62,571 bases of DNA from Desulfobacteraceae bacterium (GTDB lineage: Bacteria > Desulfobacterota > Desulfobacteria > Desulfobacterales > SURF-7): positions 1-62,571 of the forward strand of contig QZKS01000030.1 in assembly GCA_003599865.1 (NCBI GenBank). The letters are read 5' to 3'. The notes beneath the pieces were generated by a model that saw only the letters and a list, made by a program, of their open reading frames with translations, was not told where the DNA came from and did no database searches. Of this stretch, positions 17,003 through 25,871 are shown piece after piece; positions within the stretch are counted from its first letter, which is position 1; each line of letters opens with the position of its first letter. The position numbers were made by a program, and so were the translations under genes.

Positions 17003-18166
17003 ATGGATTTCGGTTTGTCAACAGAACAGGCCATGCTGAAAAAAGAGGTTCGGAAATTCGTGACCGATAAGATTGAGCCCTTTGCGGACCAATGGGATGA
17101 AAAGAACTATCTTCCGGTGGAAGAGGTTCTCAAACCCATGGGAAAACTGGGGTTTTTCGGTTCCGTGATTCCGGAGGAGTATGGCGGAGAAAATATGGGA
17201 TTCCTGGCGGCCATGATCGTTACCGAGGAGATCGCCAGAGGCTCCAGTTCCCTCCGGGTCCAGATGAATCTGATTGAGCTGGGGTGTGCCTATCCCATTT
17301 ATCTGTATGGTTCGGAGGAATTGAAAAGAAAATTCATACCCAGGTTATGCAGGGCGGAATATCTCGGCGGGTTTGCCATTACGGAACCCAATGCCGGATC
17401 GGATGTCATGTCCATGGAAACGACTGCCGAAGACTGCGGGGATCACTGGCTGCTGAACGGCTCCAAAACATGGATCTCCAATGCCCATATCGCCGATATT
17501 CTGATCTGTTATGCCTATACGGACCGGGCCGAAAAAGGCAAGGGGCTTTCCGCCTTTGTTGTGGAACTGAAAAAAGCCAACGGCGTGACCACCAGCGAGC
17601 TTTCCAAGCTGGGATCACACTCTTCTCCCACCGGAGAGATTTTTTTCCGCAACACAAAAGTGCCTAAAGAAAACATACTCGGCAAACCGGGAGATGGCGC
17701 GAAAATCGTTTTTCATTCCCTGAATCAGACTAGGCTTTCCGCTGCATCCGGCGCGGTCGGATGCGCACAGGCCTGCCTGGAAACAGCCGTCAAATACTGC
17801 AATGAACGGGAGCAGTTCGGTCAGCCCATCGGAAAGTTTCAGATGAACCAGGATTTGATCGCCCGGATGTCCACGGATATCGAGGCGGCAAGGATGCTGG
17901 TATACCGGGCGGCCTGGCAGAAAGACCAGGGGTATACAAACAACGGTCTGGAGGTGGCCCAGGCCAAATATTTTGCCGGGGAAACCGCCATGAGATGTGC
18001 GAATTTTGCCATGCGGATCATGGGCGCCTATGGATATTCCACGGAATACCGGATTGCACGGTACTATCGGGATGTTCCCACCTATGTAATCGTCGAAGGC
18101 TCTGCCAATATATGCAAACAGATTATTGCCATGGATCAGCTTGGGTACAGGAAGGCCGGCAGGTGA
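17003..18166 (+). CDS. Acyl-CoA dehydrogenase
   Basis: A 387-residue FAD-dependent acyl-CoA dehydrogenase that introduces the alpha,beta double bond in acyl-CoA and passes electrons to ETF. Family blocks are GGFAITEPNAGSD (~120-132), the FAD-contact WISNAH stretch, AQACLETAVKYCNEREQFG (~255-273), QAKYFAGETAM, and the C-terminal GAYGYSTEYRIARYYRD. The catalytic glutamate candidate is in VEGSANI (~369). The chain length of the substrate is not decidable. AAGGAG precedes the ATG. The stop overlaps the next gene's start by one base. Confidence 0.93.
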   Translation: MDFGLSTEQAMLKKEVRKFVTDKIEPFADQWDEKNYLPVEEVLKPMGKLGFFGSVIPEEYGGENMGFLAAMIVTEEIARGSSSLRVQMNLIELGCAYPIYLYGSEELKRKFIPRLCRAEYLGGFAITEPNAGSDVMSMETTAEDCGDHWLLNGSKTWISNAHIADILICYAYTDRAEKGKGLSAFVVELKKANGVTTSELSKLGSHSSPTGEIFFRNTKVPKENILGKPGDGAKIVFHSLNQTRLSAASGAVGCAQACLETAVKYCNEREQFGQPIGKFQMNQDLIARMSTDIEAARMLVYRAAWQKDQGYTNNGLEVAQAKYFAGETAMRCANFAMRIMGAYGYSTEYRIARYYRDVPTYVIVEGSANICKQIIAMDQLGYRKAGR

Positions 18167-18942
18167 TGGCGGAAATGGATCAGGAATTACGGCTGTCCGT
18201 AATGACATTGAATCTGCGGTTCGGCAGGGCGGATGACGGACCCAATAGCTGGGAGAACCGGAAGGAACGCTATGTTTCCTTTTTCCAGGACCATAGACCT
18301 GATTTTTTCGGCATGCAGGAAGCCAATGGTTTCCAGATCGATTTTCTCCGCCGGCAGCTTGCGGAATACGATTGTATCGGCCGGCGGGTGCCTTCTCCCC
18401 CATATTGGCAGGATAACATCATTTTTCATAAAAAAGAGTGGGTCTGTTCCGGGTTTGAACGATTTTTTTTCAGCCATACCCCCATGATCCCCAGCCGTTT
18501 TCAGGACAGCAAATGGCCGCGGCAGTGTATCCTCGGCAATTTTCAAAAGTCAGGAAAATCGGTGATGTTCCTCAATACGCATTTTGATTTTCTTCCATCC
18601 GTCCAGGAACAGAGTGCAAAAATGATCGTTGAAAAACTGTCGGAATACGATGATCCGGGGGCTTCTGTTTTGATTACCGGTGATTTCAATGCCCTTCCCG
18701 ATAGTCCGGGATACCGGGAGTTTACTACCCGGGGCAATTTCAAGGAAGTATTTTCCGGGGAGTACTCCGGGACATATCATGACTTTACGGGCACGCATAC
18801 GGGACGGCATATTGACTGGATCCTCTACAGGGGTCCGATGGAGCTGGTAAGCAGAAGGATGGTCGTCGATCCGTATCAAGGCGGATACCTGTCGGATCAT
18901 TTTCCGGTTCTTGCGGAATTCAGGATAGGAGCTGAAAAGTGA
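18166..18942 (+). CDS. Endonuclease/exonuclease/phosphatase-family hydrolase
   Basis: A 258-residue EEP-superfamily phosphodiesterase or phosphatase. The Mg2+-site motifs are all present: MTLNLRFG (~10), the catalytic Glu in MQEANG (~47), LNTHFDF (~138), TGDFNALPDSPGY (~166-178) and the terminal SDHFPVLAEF (~245). There is no signal peptide, so it is cytoplasmic. The substrate could be a sugar-phosphate, phospholipid or nucleic acid. It overlaps the acyl-CoA dehydrogenase stop (TGATG), suggesting translational coupling, though no metabolic link is obvious. Confidence 0.88.
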   Translation: MAEMDQELRLSVMTLNLRFGRADDGPNSWENRKERYVSFFQDHRPDFFGMQEANGFQIDFLRRQLAEYDCIGRRVPSPPYWQDNIIFHKKEWVCSGFERFFFSHTPMIPSRFQDSKWPRQCILGNFQKSGKSVMFLNTHFDFLPSVQEQSAKMIVEKLSEYDDPGASVLITGDFNALPDSPGYREFTTRGNFKEVFSGEYSGTYHDFTGTHTGRHIDWILYRGPMELVSRRMVVDPYQGGYLSDHFPVLAEFRIGAEK

Positions 18943-19063
18943 GGACGGTTTACCTTCGTTTCATCAACATTGCAATTTCCAAAAAATCAATATAGATTCT
19001 CTGAAATGTGAATCTTGATACCGGATGGTCAATCTGTTGAACAAATGAAATCAGGGGGATGAC

Positions 19064-20098
19064 ATGATCAGATGTATCTTGGCCGTGGCTGTTATTTTTC
19101 TGGGAACCATTGGTTTTCGTTCGGATGCAGCAGCCGAACCGATTACGATTAAATTTTCCACGCTGGCCCCGAAGAACAGCGGAACGGTCTATGAAACAAT
19201 CAAGAAGGAAATCAAGGAGCAGACCCATAATGAGGTGAACTTCAAAGTATATTATGGCGGAATCCAGGGCGACGATTATGACGTCATCAAAAAGATGAAG
19301 CTGGGGCAGCTCCAGGGCGGTTCCATTACCGCCCATGGTCTGGGGGAGATCGTACCGGAAGTCCGATTGCTGGAACTGCCGTACCTGTTCCGCAATATGG
19401 AAGAGGTCACCCATGTTCGAAAAGAAATGGAACCGGACCTGGTCCGGAAGTTTTCAGAAGCGGGTTATATCCACCTCAACTGGTATGATATCGGTTTCAA
19501 TCATGTGTTTACCAAAATTCCCATCACATCCATTGAGATCGCAAGGCAACAGAAATGGTGGATGTGGGAGGGCGATATCCTGTACCAGACAATCTATGAT
19601 TCGTTACAAATATCGCCTGTTTATCTTTCGTTGACCGATGTCCTGACCTCTTTGTCGACAAAACTCATTGATGCGGCTCCTGCACCGCCTTATGCGGCTA
19701 TCGCCTTCCGGTGGCAAAATAAATTCAGTTATATGGATGAGCGTCCGATTTCCAGTTCATTCGGCGCCATGATTGTCAAAAAGAGTCTCTGGGATCAGAT
19801 TCCTCCAAAGAACCAGTCGATCATTCAGGAAATATTCAAGACCCATATCAACCGGGCAACCCAGGTTAACCATGACCGTTATCTCCAGTGCATATCTGCG
19901 TTGAAACAAGGCGGGATTGAGATTGTGCGGAATCCGGCGGACAGTGATATGGAAAAGCAACTGCTGGAAGCAGGGGTAAAGACAAGAGAGGCCCTGGCCG
20001 GCAGACTCTACTCCCGGGAACTGCTCGATAAGATGATGTCCATACTGGAAAATTACCGCAAACAGCACCCGGATAGCCGAATCCTTGCATTAGATTAG
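19064..20098 (+). CDS. TRAP transporter solute receptor (DctP family), orphan
   Basis: A 344-residue secreted protein of the TRAP/DctP solute-binding family. The signal peptide spans residues 1-24; the mature part starts EPITIKFSTLAPKNSG. Family landmarks are VYYGGIQGDDYD (~65), ELPYLFRNMEEV (~107) and SLTDVLTSLSTKLIDAA (~190), where family members often carry ligand-contacting residues. No DctQ/DctM permease gene lies anywhere in the window. A close paralogue is at 22453. It may serve a distant TRAP permease or act as a periplasmic sensor. Confidence 0.9.
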   Translation: MIRCILAVAVIFLGTIGFRSDAAAEPITIKFSTLAPKNSGTVYETIKKEIKEQTHNEVNFKVYYGGIQGDDYDVIKKMKLGQLQGGSITAHGLGEIVPEVRLLELPYLFRNMEEVTHVRKEMEPDLVRKFSEAGYIHLNWYDIGFNHVFTKIPITSIEIARQQKWWMWEGDILYQTIYDSLQISPVYLSLTDVLTSLSTKLIDAAPAPPYAAIAFRWQNKFSYMDERPISSSFGAMIVKKSLWDQIPPKNQSIIQEIFKTHINRATQVNHDRYLQCISALKQGGIEIVRNPADSDMEKQLLEAGVKTREALAGRLYSRELLDKMMSILENYRKQHPDSRILALD

Positions 20099-20111
20099 AT
20101 CAGATCAGATT

Positions 20112-20148
20112 GGATAAGGGGTTGAAGTTCATCTGCCTGTCCTTATCC
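20112..20148 (+). terminator. Possible hairpin after the TRAP receptor gene
   Basis: GGATAAGG (20112-20119) pairs perfectly with CCTTATCC (20141-20148) across 21 bases. No T-run follows, so intrinsic termination is uncertain; it may only stabilise the 3' end. Confidence 0.3.
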
Positions 20149-20264
20149 CGGATGGGAATGAAATAGCCGGTGATGGGTGAAGAATATCTGTCGCAAGAAT
20201 CGTTAAGATATGTTAGAGAAAATGTCGCATAGCCTTATGGAACAAATAAAAGGAGATCGCGGAC

Positions 20265-20645
20265 ATGACGGAATATCTAATTGAAATCCATGACCGGTAC
20301 CTGTATGTCCGGTTCCGGGAAGGCAGTGTCTTTTCTGAGAGACTGATCCGGGAAGCGCTGGCAAAACAGCGGGAAGCGGAAGAACACAAGATCCTGAACG
20401 ATATCTGGGATACGCGGGGCTGCATGCCGGATGAAAAATTGAACAACCCGTCAATCGACCGGATTATCGGATTTATCAAGAGTCTTCATTTCCCGGACCG
20501 GTATCATCGGAAAACGGCATTGATTGTCGACAGTGACCTTGCGTATGGGATATCGAGGATTTATCAGGCTCTATCAGAAGAACTCCCCTTTGAAATCGAA
20601 ATTTTTCGGGATGATCAGCAGGCAAGGGAATGGGTACTCTCCTGA
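20265..20645 (+). CDS. Small STAS/SpoIIAA-like protein
   Basis: A 126-residue soluble protein. The strand-helix pattern (YLIEIHDRYLYVRF, then KILNDIWDTRG, HRKTALIVDSD, IEIFRDDQQAREWV) looks like the SpoIIAA-like/STAS-like fold used for lipid or nucleotide sensing, but no phosphorylatable serine is evident. The function is unknown. AAAAGGAG lies upstream of the ATG. A second protein with a similar layout is encoded at 53587. Confidence 0.6.
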   Translation: MTEYLIEIHDRYLYVRFREGSVFSERLIREALAKQREAEEHKILNDIWDTRGCMPDEKLNNPSIDRIIGFIKSLHFPDRYHRKTALIVDSDLAYGISRIYQALSEELPFEIEIFRDDQQAREWVLS

Positions 20646-20661
20646 TTGCTGCAAGAAAATC

Positions 20662-20689
20662 AAGCCACCCGTTCCGGAACGGGCGGCTT
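20662..20689. terminator. Bidirectional terminator hairpin between convergent genes
   Basis: CCCGTTCCGGAACGGG (20668-20683) is a perfect palindrome, extended by AAGCC/GGCTT on the outside. It lies between the convergent ends of the STAS-like gene and the DUF4136 lipoprotein gene. The flanking T/A runs are short (three). Confidence 0.55.
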
Positions 20690-20712
20690 TCCGATTCAGC
20701 CGGTCATGCTTA

Positions 20713-21270
20713 TTACGGATTCAGCCGGTCGTAAATCATTAACGATAAATTATAGGTGGCAAAGCCCAATCGGCCTTCAAAACTCCATCCCTGTGGCCCG
20801 GCACCGATGGAAGAGGCGGAAACATCTGCCGTGTAGATCTCCTTTTTGGTTTTCGCATCCGTAAGATGAACGGTTGTGTGGATATAATCAAATCCGCCGG
20901 TCATGGCATTCCAGTTCTGATCCACACGGGTATTGGTAAACGAAATGACCAGATCACTTCCATAGGTGGATTTGTCGTTCATGGACATGCCGAAGGTCAG
21001 CTTTTTGTTGGTGAACAGATCGGTCATGTAGGGCTTGAGTCCTTCATAGTAGTTTGTCGCGATCACTTTTCCCCAGGCGTCCTTGGATTCATAGCCCAGC
21101 TTTTCCCAGTCGTTGATGCCCAGATCCAGCCAGTGGACATGGATCGTGCCGTAGGTCTGCTGCGTGAAATTCGCCGGCGCTTCCTTGTTAATGGAATAGC
21201 GGGACGCACAACCGGTCAGGAACATCAACGCACTGACCAGCATCAGTGTAATGGGTATCAATTTTTTCAT
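20713..21270 (-). CDS. DUF4136-type outer-membrane lipoprotein
   Basis: A 185-residue lipoprotein: positively charged start, hydrophobic stretch and lipobox LTGC at residues 18-21. The mature region (KEAPANFTQQTYGTIHVHWL through LGFATYNLSLMIYDRL) has the DUF4136-like layout; the function of that family is not established. AAAGGAG precedes the ATG. It is 51 bases downstream of the 3-hydroxyacyl-CoA dehydrogenase gene on the same strand and may share its transcript. Confidence 0.7.
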   Translation of the reverse strand: MKKLIPITLMLVSALMFLTGCASRYSINKEAPANFTQQTYGTIHVHWLDLGINDWEKLGYESKDAWGKVIATNYYEGLKPYMTDLFTNKKLTFGMSMNDKSTYGSDLVISFTNTRVDQNWNAMTGGFDYIHTTVHLTDAKTKKEIYTADVSASSIGAGPQGWSFEGRLGFATYNLSLMIYDRLNP

Positions 21271-21321
21271 GAAATGTCTCCTTTATGCAGAATTAAATTG
21301 TATTCAACGGTTTTAAAATGA

Positions 21322-22173
21322 TTATTTCCGGTAATCATACCATCCCTGACCGGCCTTTCTGCCGATGTGTCCGGCATCCAGTTTTTCCCGGAATGCATTG
21401 GGCAGCTTGAACCGTTCTCCATAAGCGCCGGTGAGGATACCGTGAACCTTGTCCAGAAGATCCAGGCTGATATTGTCGCTCAATCGGAAGGGCCCGACAG
21501 GATGCCCCAGCCCCAGTTGGCAGGCGGTATCAATATCCTCAATGGTTGCAACGCCTTCATCCAGAAGCTTGTAAGCCTCGTTCATGAGCGCGCAGAGAAT
21601 CCGGTTGACAACGAATCCTTCCACATTTTTCACCTTTACCGGCGTTTTTCCGATAGCCTGACAGAATTCCATGCCGGCGGCAATGGTCTCTTCGGAAGAG
21701 AGCAGGCCGGGAATGACTTCCACCAGCTTCATGATGGATGCCGGAGAAAAGAAATGAAGCCCGATAAACCGGTCCTGCCTTGCAGCCGATGCCAGCCTGG
21801 TGATGGAAATCGATGAGGTGTTGGATGCGATGATGCAATCCGGTTTGCAGATTTCATCGAGCTCCTTATAGGCTTTATGCTTGATCTCCAGAACTTCCAG
21901 GATGGCTTCGATCACCAGATCCGCATTTTCAAAACCGGAATACGTATCGACAGCCGTCACACGGTTGAGAATCGCCGTTTTTTCAGAGGCTTCCAGCTTG
22001 CCTTTTTCAACCTGCTTGGACAGAATGGTGTCGATTCTTTTTTTGCCCTGATCGGCCAGCTCCCGGGTGATCTCTTTCATTACCACATCCATTCCGGCCC
22101 GGGCGCAGCATAGTGCAATCTCGGCGCCCATCATTCCCGCTCCGAGCACACCGACTTTTTGAAATGTTTTCAT
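21322..22173 (-). CDS. 3-hydroxyacyl-CoA (3-hydroxybutyryl-CoA) dehydrogenase
   Basis: A 283-residue single-function enzyme oxidising 3-hydroxyacyl-CoA to 3-ketoacyl-CoA with NAD. The Rossmann motif is VLGAGMMGAEIA (~8-19). The catalytic His is in GLHFFSPASIMKLVEVI (~138-154) with its Glu partner, and the C-terminal domain begins around NRILCALMNEAY (~187). The length is normal for the short 3-hydroxybutyryl type. It fits beta-oxidation or butyryl-CoA metabolism with the acyl-CoA dehydrogenase and crotonase in this window. AAAGGAATC lies upstream of the ATG. Confidence 0.93.
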   Translation of the reverse strand: MKTFQKVGVLGAGMMGAEIALCCARAGMDVVMKEITRELADQGKKRIDTILSKQVEKGKLEASEKTAILNRVTAVDTYSGFENADLVIEAILEVLEIKHKAYKELDEICKPDCIIASNTSSISITRLASAARQDRFIGLHFFSPASIMKLVEVIPGLLSSEETIAAGMEFCQAIGKTPVKVKNVEGFVVNRILCALMNEAYKLLDEGVATIEDIDTACQLGLGHPVGPFRLSDNISLDLLDKVHGILTGAYGERFKLPNAFREKLDAGHIGRKAGQGWYDYRK

Positions 22174-22452
22174 GTTTTTGATTCCTTTGTTTATCTATTG
22201 GTTTTTTGGGCAGGTGCCTGTCCGCACCTTCATGATCCTCAAGAAAAGACGAAAAATATCTTTAATCATGGATTTCACCGAAAAACAAGGAAGAATCAGA
22301 CGTCCCGGAATCGATCATTGACACCCCTTTGGTTCTTGAATATACAAAGATACTTGACAGGGTAGCCGCATTTGGAATCCTGTCGCTTTTAAAAAAATGC
22401 AGCGAAATCCAACGACCGGCTTCAAACCGTTTTGACATAAGGAGTCCATGAT

Positions 22453-23496
22453 ATGATGAAAAAAATGATCCTGTTTTTCGCACTGGCTGTTTTTTTAAAC
22501 CCTTCATTTTCCATGGCGGATCAGCAGGCCGCTACCATCATCAAAATTGCCACCCTGGACCCCAGAGGTTCCCTGAATGCGGATCTGTTTGAGGAGCTTA
22601 AAAAAGAAACAGCCGCACAGACCTGCAACAAGGTGAAATTAAAAGTCTACTATGGCGGCGTGCATGGGGATGCCAAGAATGTCCTGAACAAGATGAAGGT
22701 AGACCAGATCCACGGGGCAATGCTGGCAGGATACGGACTGGGACAGATCGTGCCGGAAGTGCAGGTCACGGGGCTGCCCTATATATTCAAAAATTACGAT
22801 GAGGTTCAATATGTCCGGGACAAACTGCAGGACCATATGGAACAGGCTTTTGAAAAAGAGGGCTATATCATCCTCGGCTGGTATGATATCGGATTTGTCT
22901 ACAGCTTTACCAAGGTTCCGGTCACTTCCCTGGAAATCGCCCGACAGCAGAAATACTGGGCACCGGAAGGCGATCCGCTGGCCCAGGCCGTTTACCGGTC
23001 CATCGGAATCGCACCGATATCCCTTTCGCTCACCGATGTGCTGACCTCCCTGTCCACCCGTCTCATTGATGCGGCCAGCGCACCCCCCATCGCGGCGGTC
23101 GCTTTCCGCTGGCATACCAAATTTCAATACATGACCGAATATCCTTCCTCCAATGTCCTGGGCGGTCTGGTGATCACCAAACCCATCTGGGACACCGTGT
23201 CACCTGAAAACCGGAAAAAGGTCCTGGCGCTGACCCGCGCATTCTGCCGAAAGGTTCAGGAGGGTTTTCGAAAACAGAATGAACAGAGTATAGAGATCAT
23301 GAAAGAGTCCGGAATTTCCATCGTCCGGATTCAAAATGCCGAAGGATATCAGAAATTCATTGATGATACCGCACAAAAGTCCATGACCGCGATGAGCGGC
23401 GTGATGTTTTCCCAGGAACTGCTGGATCGGATGCTGGGTTATCTTGCGGAATACCGGAAGGCGAACCCGGGCAGCCGCGTGGAAAGAATTGATTGA
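22453..23496 (+). CDS. TRAP transporter solute receptor (DctP family), second orphan paralogue
   Basis: A 347-residue secreted DctP-family receptor with signal peptide MKKMILFFALAVFLNPSFSMA. It is clearly paralogous to the gene at 19064: both share KVYYGG, GLGQIVPEV/GLGEIVPEV, WYDIGF, SLEIARQQK/SIEIARQQK and SLTDVLTSLST. Again no permease gene is adjacent. AAGGAG is upstream of the ATG. It is followed after 73 bases by the SDR fusion gene on the same strand. Confidence 0.9.
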   Translation: MMKKMILFFALAVFLNPSFSMADQQAATIIKIATLDPRGSLNADLFEELKKETAAQTCNKVKLKVYYGGVHGDAKNVLNKMKVDQIHGAMLAGYGLGQIVPEVQVTGLPYIFKNYDEVQYVRDKLQDHMEQAFEKEGYIILGWYDIGFVYSFTKVPVTSLEIARQQKYWAPEGDPLAQAVYRSIGIAPISLSLTDVLTSLSTRLIDAASAPPIAAVAFRWHTKFQYMTEYPSSNVLGGLVITKPIWDTVSPENRKKVLALTRAFCRKVQEGFRKQNEQSIEIMKESGISIVRIQNAEGYQKFIDDTAQKSMTAMSGVMFSQELLDRMLGYLAEYRKANPGSRVERID

Positions 23497-23569
23497 GCCA
23501 TATCGGAATGCTGCGGAAAATGTTCAACAAAGGTCTATTGTACGATAAACTGAAATAGAGGGAGCAACC

Positions 23570-25594
23570 ATGAGTCGATGTCTGATAACCGGAGCCAATG
23601 GCTTTCTGGGAAAACACCTGGTGGAACGGCTGATACAAAACGGCCATGAAATTACCCTGCTGATGAGAAACCCTGAGAATCCCGACAAAAAAAAGCTGGT
23701 CGAAGGCTGGCGAAATCAGGCGGACATGGTCAGGCGCCACGGGCGTGATGCAGCCGTCACCGTCTGGAACGGGGATGTGGGAAGGTCCAATCTGGGGCTG
23801 GAACCGGCATGCACGGTTTCCGGTTTTCATCATGTCTACCATCTGGCCGCAATCTATGATCTCGGGGCGGATGAAACCCTGACCATGAATACCAATGTAA
23901 CGGGAACCGAATATCTCCTGAAAAAACTGGATGCAGACGGTTTTTCCGGATGCCTGCATTTTGTAAGCTCCATTGCGGTTGCCGGAAATTTCCAGGGGGA
24001 GTTCAGCGAACGCATGTTTGATGAAGGCCAGACGCATAAACATGTTTACAACCGCAGCAAGTATGAATCGGAAAAAATCGTACGGGAAAAACGATCAGGC
24101 GGGAGTGCCTATGAAATCCGGATTTACCGTCCGTCGGCGATTGTCGGCCATTCCAAAACCGGTGAGATGGATCGTATTGACGGCCCCTATTACGGTTTTT
24201 TGCTGGTTTCCGCCCTGAAAAAGATTCTACCGCCCTGGATGCCGCTGGTGGCGCCGAAAATCAACACCCTGATGGATATGGTCCCGGTAGATTATGTGGC
24301 GGACGCGATTTACACCCTGAGCATGATGGAAAAAAACGAACTGACCGAGGACTTGTTCTGCTTTCATCTGACCGATCCCAAGGCCCCGACCATGTCAAGA
24401 CTGACGGAACTGATCCTGAGTTCTGCAAACGCTCCCCGGATGCAGTTCACGTTTTCAACAGACTGGGCCAAACCATATCTTGCCATGATGGGGAAATCAG
24501 CCAATCTGAAAACCATTGAACTGCTGAAGAACGGCCTTCTGGGCAGTCTGGATATTCCGGTGCAGACTTTTGATGCCATGATGCCCGAAGTGCGGTTTAC
24601 TGCCGGAGAAACCACCCGCCTCCTGAAAAACAAGGGAGTGGTTCTGCCGAAATTGGAAACCTATGTGGACGCCCTCTGGGATTACTACAACCGGCATCTG
24701 GACCCGGACCGGAATAAGGAGGAACGGTGCGAACGCGTATTCCGCGGCAAGGTGGTATTGATCACCGGCGGATCGGAGGGAATCGGCTTTTCCAGCGCAA
24801 AACGTTGTGCCGCCTATGGCGCAAGGCTGGTTCTGGCTGCCCGAAATCCGGATAAGCTGAACAGTGCACTTTCCAGACTTGCGCCCATTGCCGAGAAAAA
24901 TGGCGGCAGCGTGGAAGTCTTTACCTGCAATATCTCCAACCTGAACGAATGCGATGCCTTGGTGGACCATGTTTTAAAACAATATGGTCATGTGGACATC
25001 CTGTTCAACAATGCCGGGCTTTCCATCCGGAGATCCATCGGCAAAGCACTGGACCGGTTTCACGACTTCCAGCGCACCATGCAGACCAACTACTTCGGTG
25101 CGCTCCGGATTCTCCTGGGCTTTCTGCCGTCCATGATCGAGAGAAAGAGCGGACATGTCCTCTACTCCTCCACCATGGGAACCCTGGCGCCTACACCCAG
25201 GTTCGGCGCCTATGCCGCCAGCAAGAGCGCCATGGACGCTCTCAGCGATTCCATGGCAGCGGAATTTGCAGACCGTAATATCTACTTCACCTCCATCAAA
25301 TTCCCCATGGTGAAAACCGGGATGCTCGCACCCACAGATGACTTCAAGGACATGCCCGCCGCCTCACCGGAATTTGCCGCCCAGATGTTTGTGGACGCTG
25401 TCCTCAACAAACCCCGCAAGCAGATGACCGGTCTTGGTATGGCAATCGGTATTATCAATCTTCTGAAACCCAATATGATGACGCAGGTGTACAACTACTT
25501 CTATAAAATCTGGCCGGATGAAAAAGAAGACTACCCGGAAATGAAACCCGACCGGAAGCTGGTGAAAAAGGTGATTCCGACAACGCCGATATAG
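23570..25594 (+). CDS. Two-domain SDR fusion: extended SDR (epimerase-like) plus KDSR-like reductase
   Basis: A 674-residue fusion. Residues 1-~370 are an extended SDR, with NAD motif TGANGFLGKHLVERL (~6-20) and catalytic Tyr/Lys in YNRSKYESEKI (~160-170). Residues ~388-640 are a classical SDR, with VVLITGGSEGIGFSSAKR (~391-408), NNAGLSIRRS (~480) and the catalytic tetrad in YSSTMG and YAASKSAMD (~545). The second half resembles 3-ketodihydrosphingosine reductases. Both domains appear intact, so two consecutive reductions or oxidations on a lipid-like substrate are plausible. GAGGGAG is upstream. Confidence 0.85.
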   Translation: MSRCLITGANGFLGKHLVERLIQNGHEITLLMRNPENPDKKKLVEGWRNQADMVRRHGRDAAVTVWNGDVGRSNLGLEPACTVSGFHHVYHLAAIYDLGADETLTMNTNVTGTEYLLKKLDADGFSGCLHFVSSIAVAGNFQGEFSERMFDEGQTHKHVYNRSKYESEKIVREKRSGGSAYEIRIYRPSAIVGHSKTGEMDRIDGPYYGFLLVSALKKILPPWMPLVAPKINTLMDMVPVDYVADAIYTLSMMEKNELTEDLFCFHLTDPKAPTMSRLTELILSSANAPRMQFTFSTDWAKPYLAMMGKSANLKTIELLKNGLLGSLDIPVQTFDAMMPEVRFTAGETTRLLKNKGVVLPKLETYVDALWDYYNRHLDPDRNKEERCERVFRGKVVLITGGSEGIGFSSAKRCAAYGARLVLAARNPDKLNSALSRLAPIAEKNGGSVEVFTCNISNLNECDALVDHVLKQYGHVDILFNNAGLSIRRSIGKALDRFHDFQRTMQTNYFGALRILLGFLPSMIERKSGHVLYSSTMGTLAPTPRFGAYAASKSAMDALSDSMAAEFADRNIYFTSIKFPMVKTGMLAPTDDFKDMPAASPEFAAQMFVDAVLNKPRKQMTGLGMAIGIINLLKPNMMTQVYNYFYKIWPDEKEDYPEMKPDRKLVKKVIPTTPI

Positions 25595-25757
25595 TGAAAT
25601 CTTGATAGATTTTAAAAAGATGCATCCATAAAGAAGTTCGAAAAAAAATTAATATTAAGTTCGGGGAAAGTATCAAATATTGAAACTAATAATGTTGGGC
25701 TGTGTTACGAACAGGTTATTGTCTATCCATCAAAGCAAATATAACATATTGCCTTTT

Positions 25758-25773
25758 TATCTCATGTGAGATA
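25758..25773. promoter_or_regulatory. Palindrome upstream of the restriction island
   Basis: TATCTCATGTGAGATA has perfect 7-base arms around TG. It lies in an A+T-rich 277-base spacer, 99 bases upstream of the radC-like gene that opens the restriction operon. It could be the operator of a controlling regulator, but none is encoded nearby. Confidence 0.4.
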
Positions 25774-25871
25774 GCACATGGCAGGAATATCGCATAATAT
25801 CAAATATTTTTGCAATCTGTTAAATAAACTGAAGCTTGGTCATAAAGACATTGAAGAACAGATGAGATCAG

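Noticed and set aside
22354-22382. TTGACA at 22354 as a sigma-70 promoter for the second TRAP receptor
   Set aside because: No acceptable -10 hexamer is found 16-18 bases downstream.
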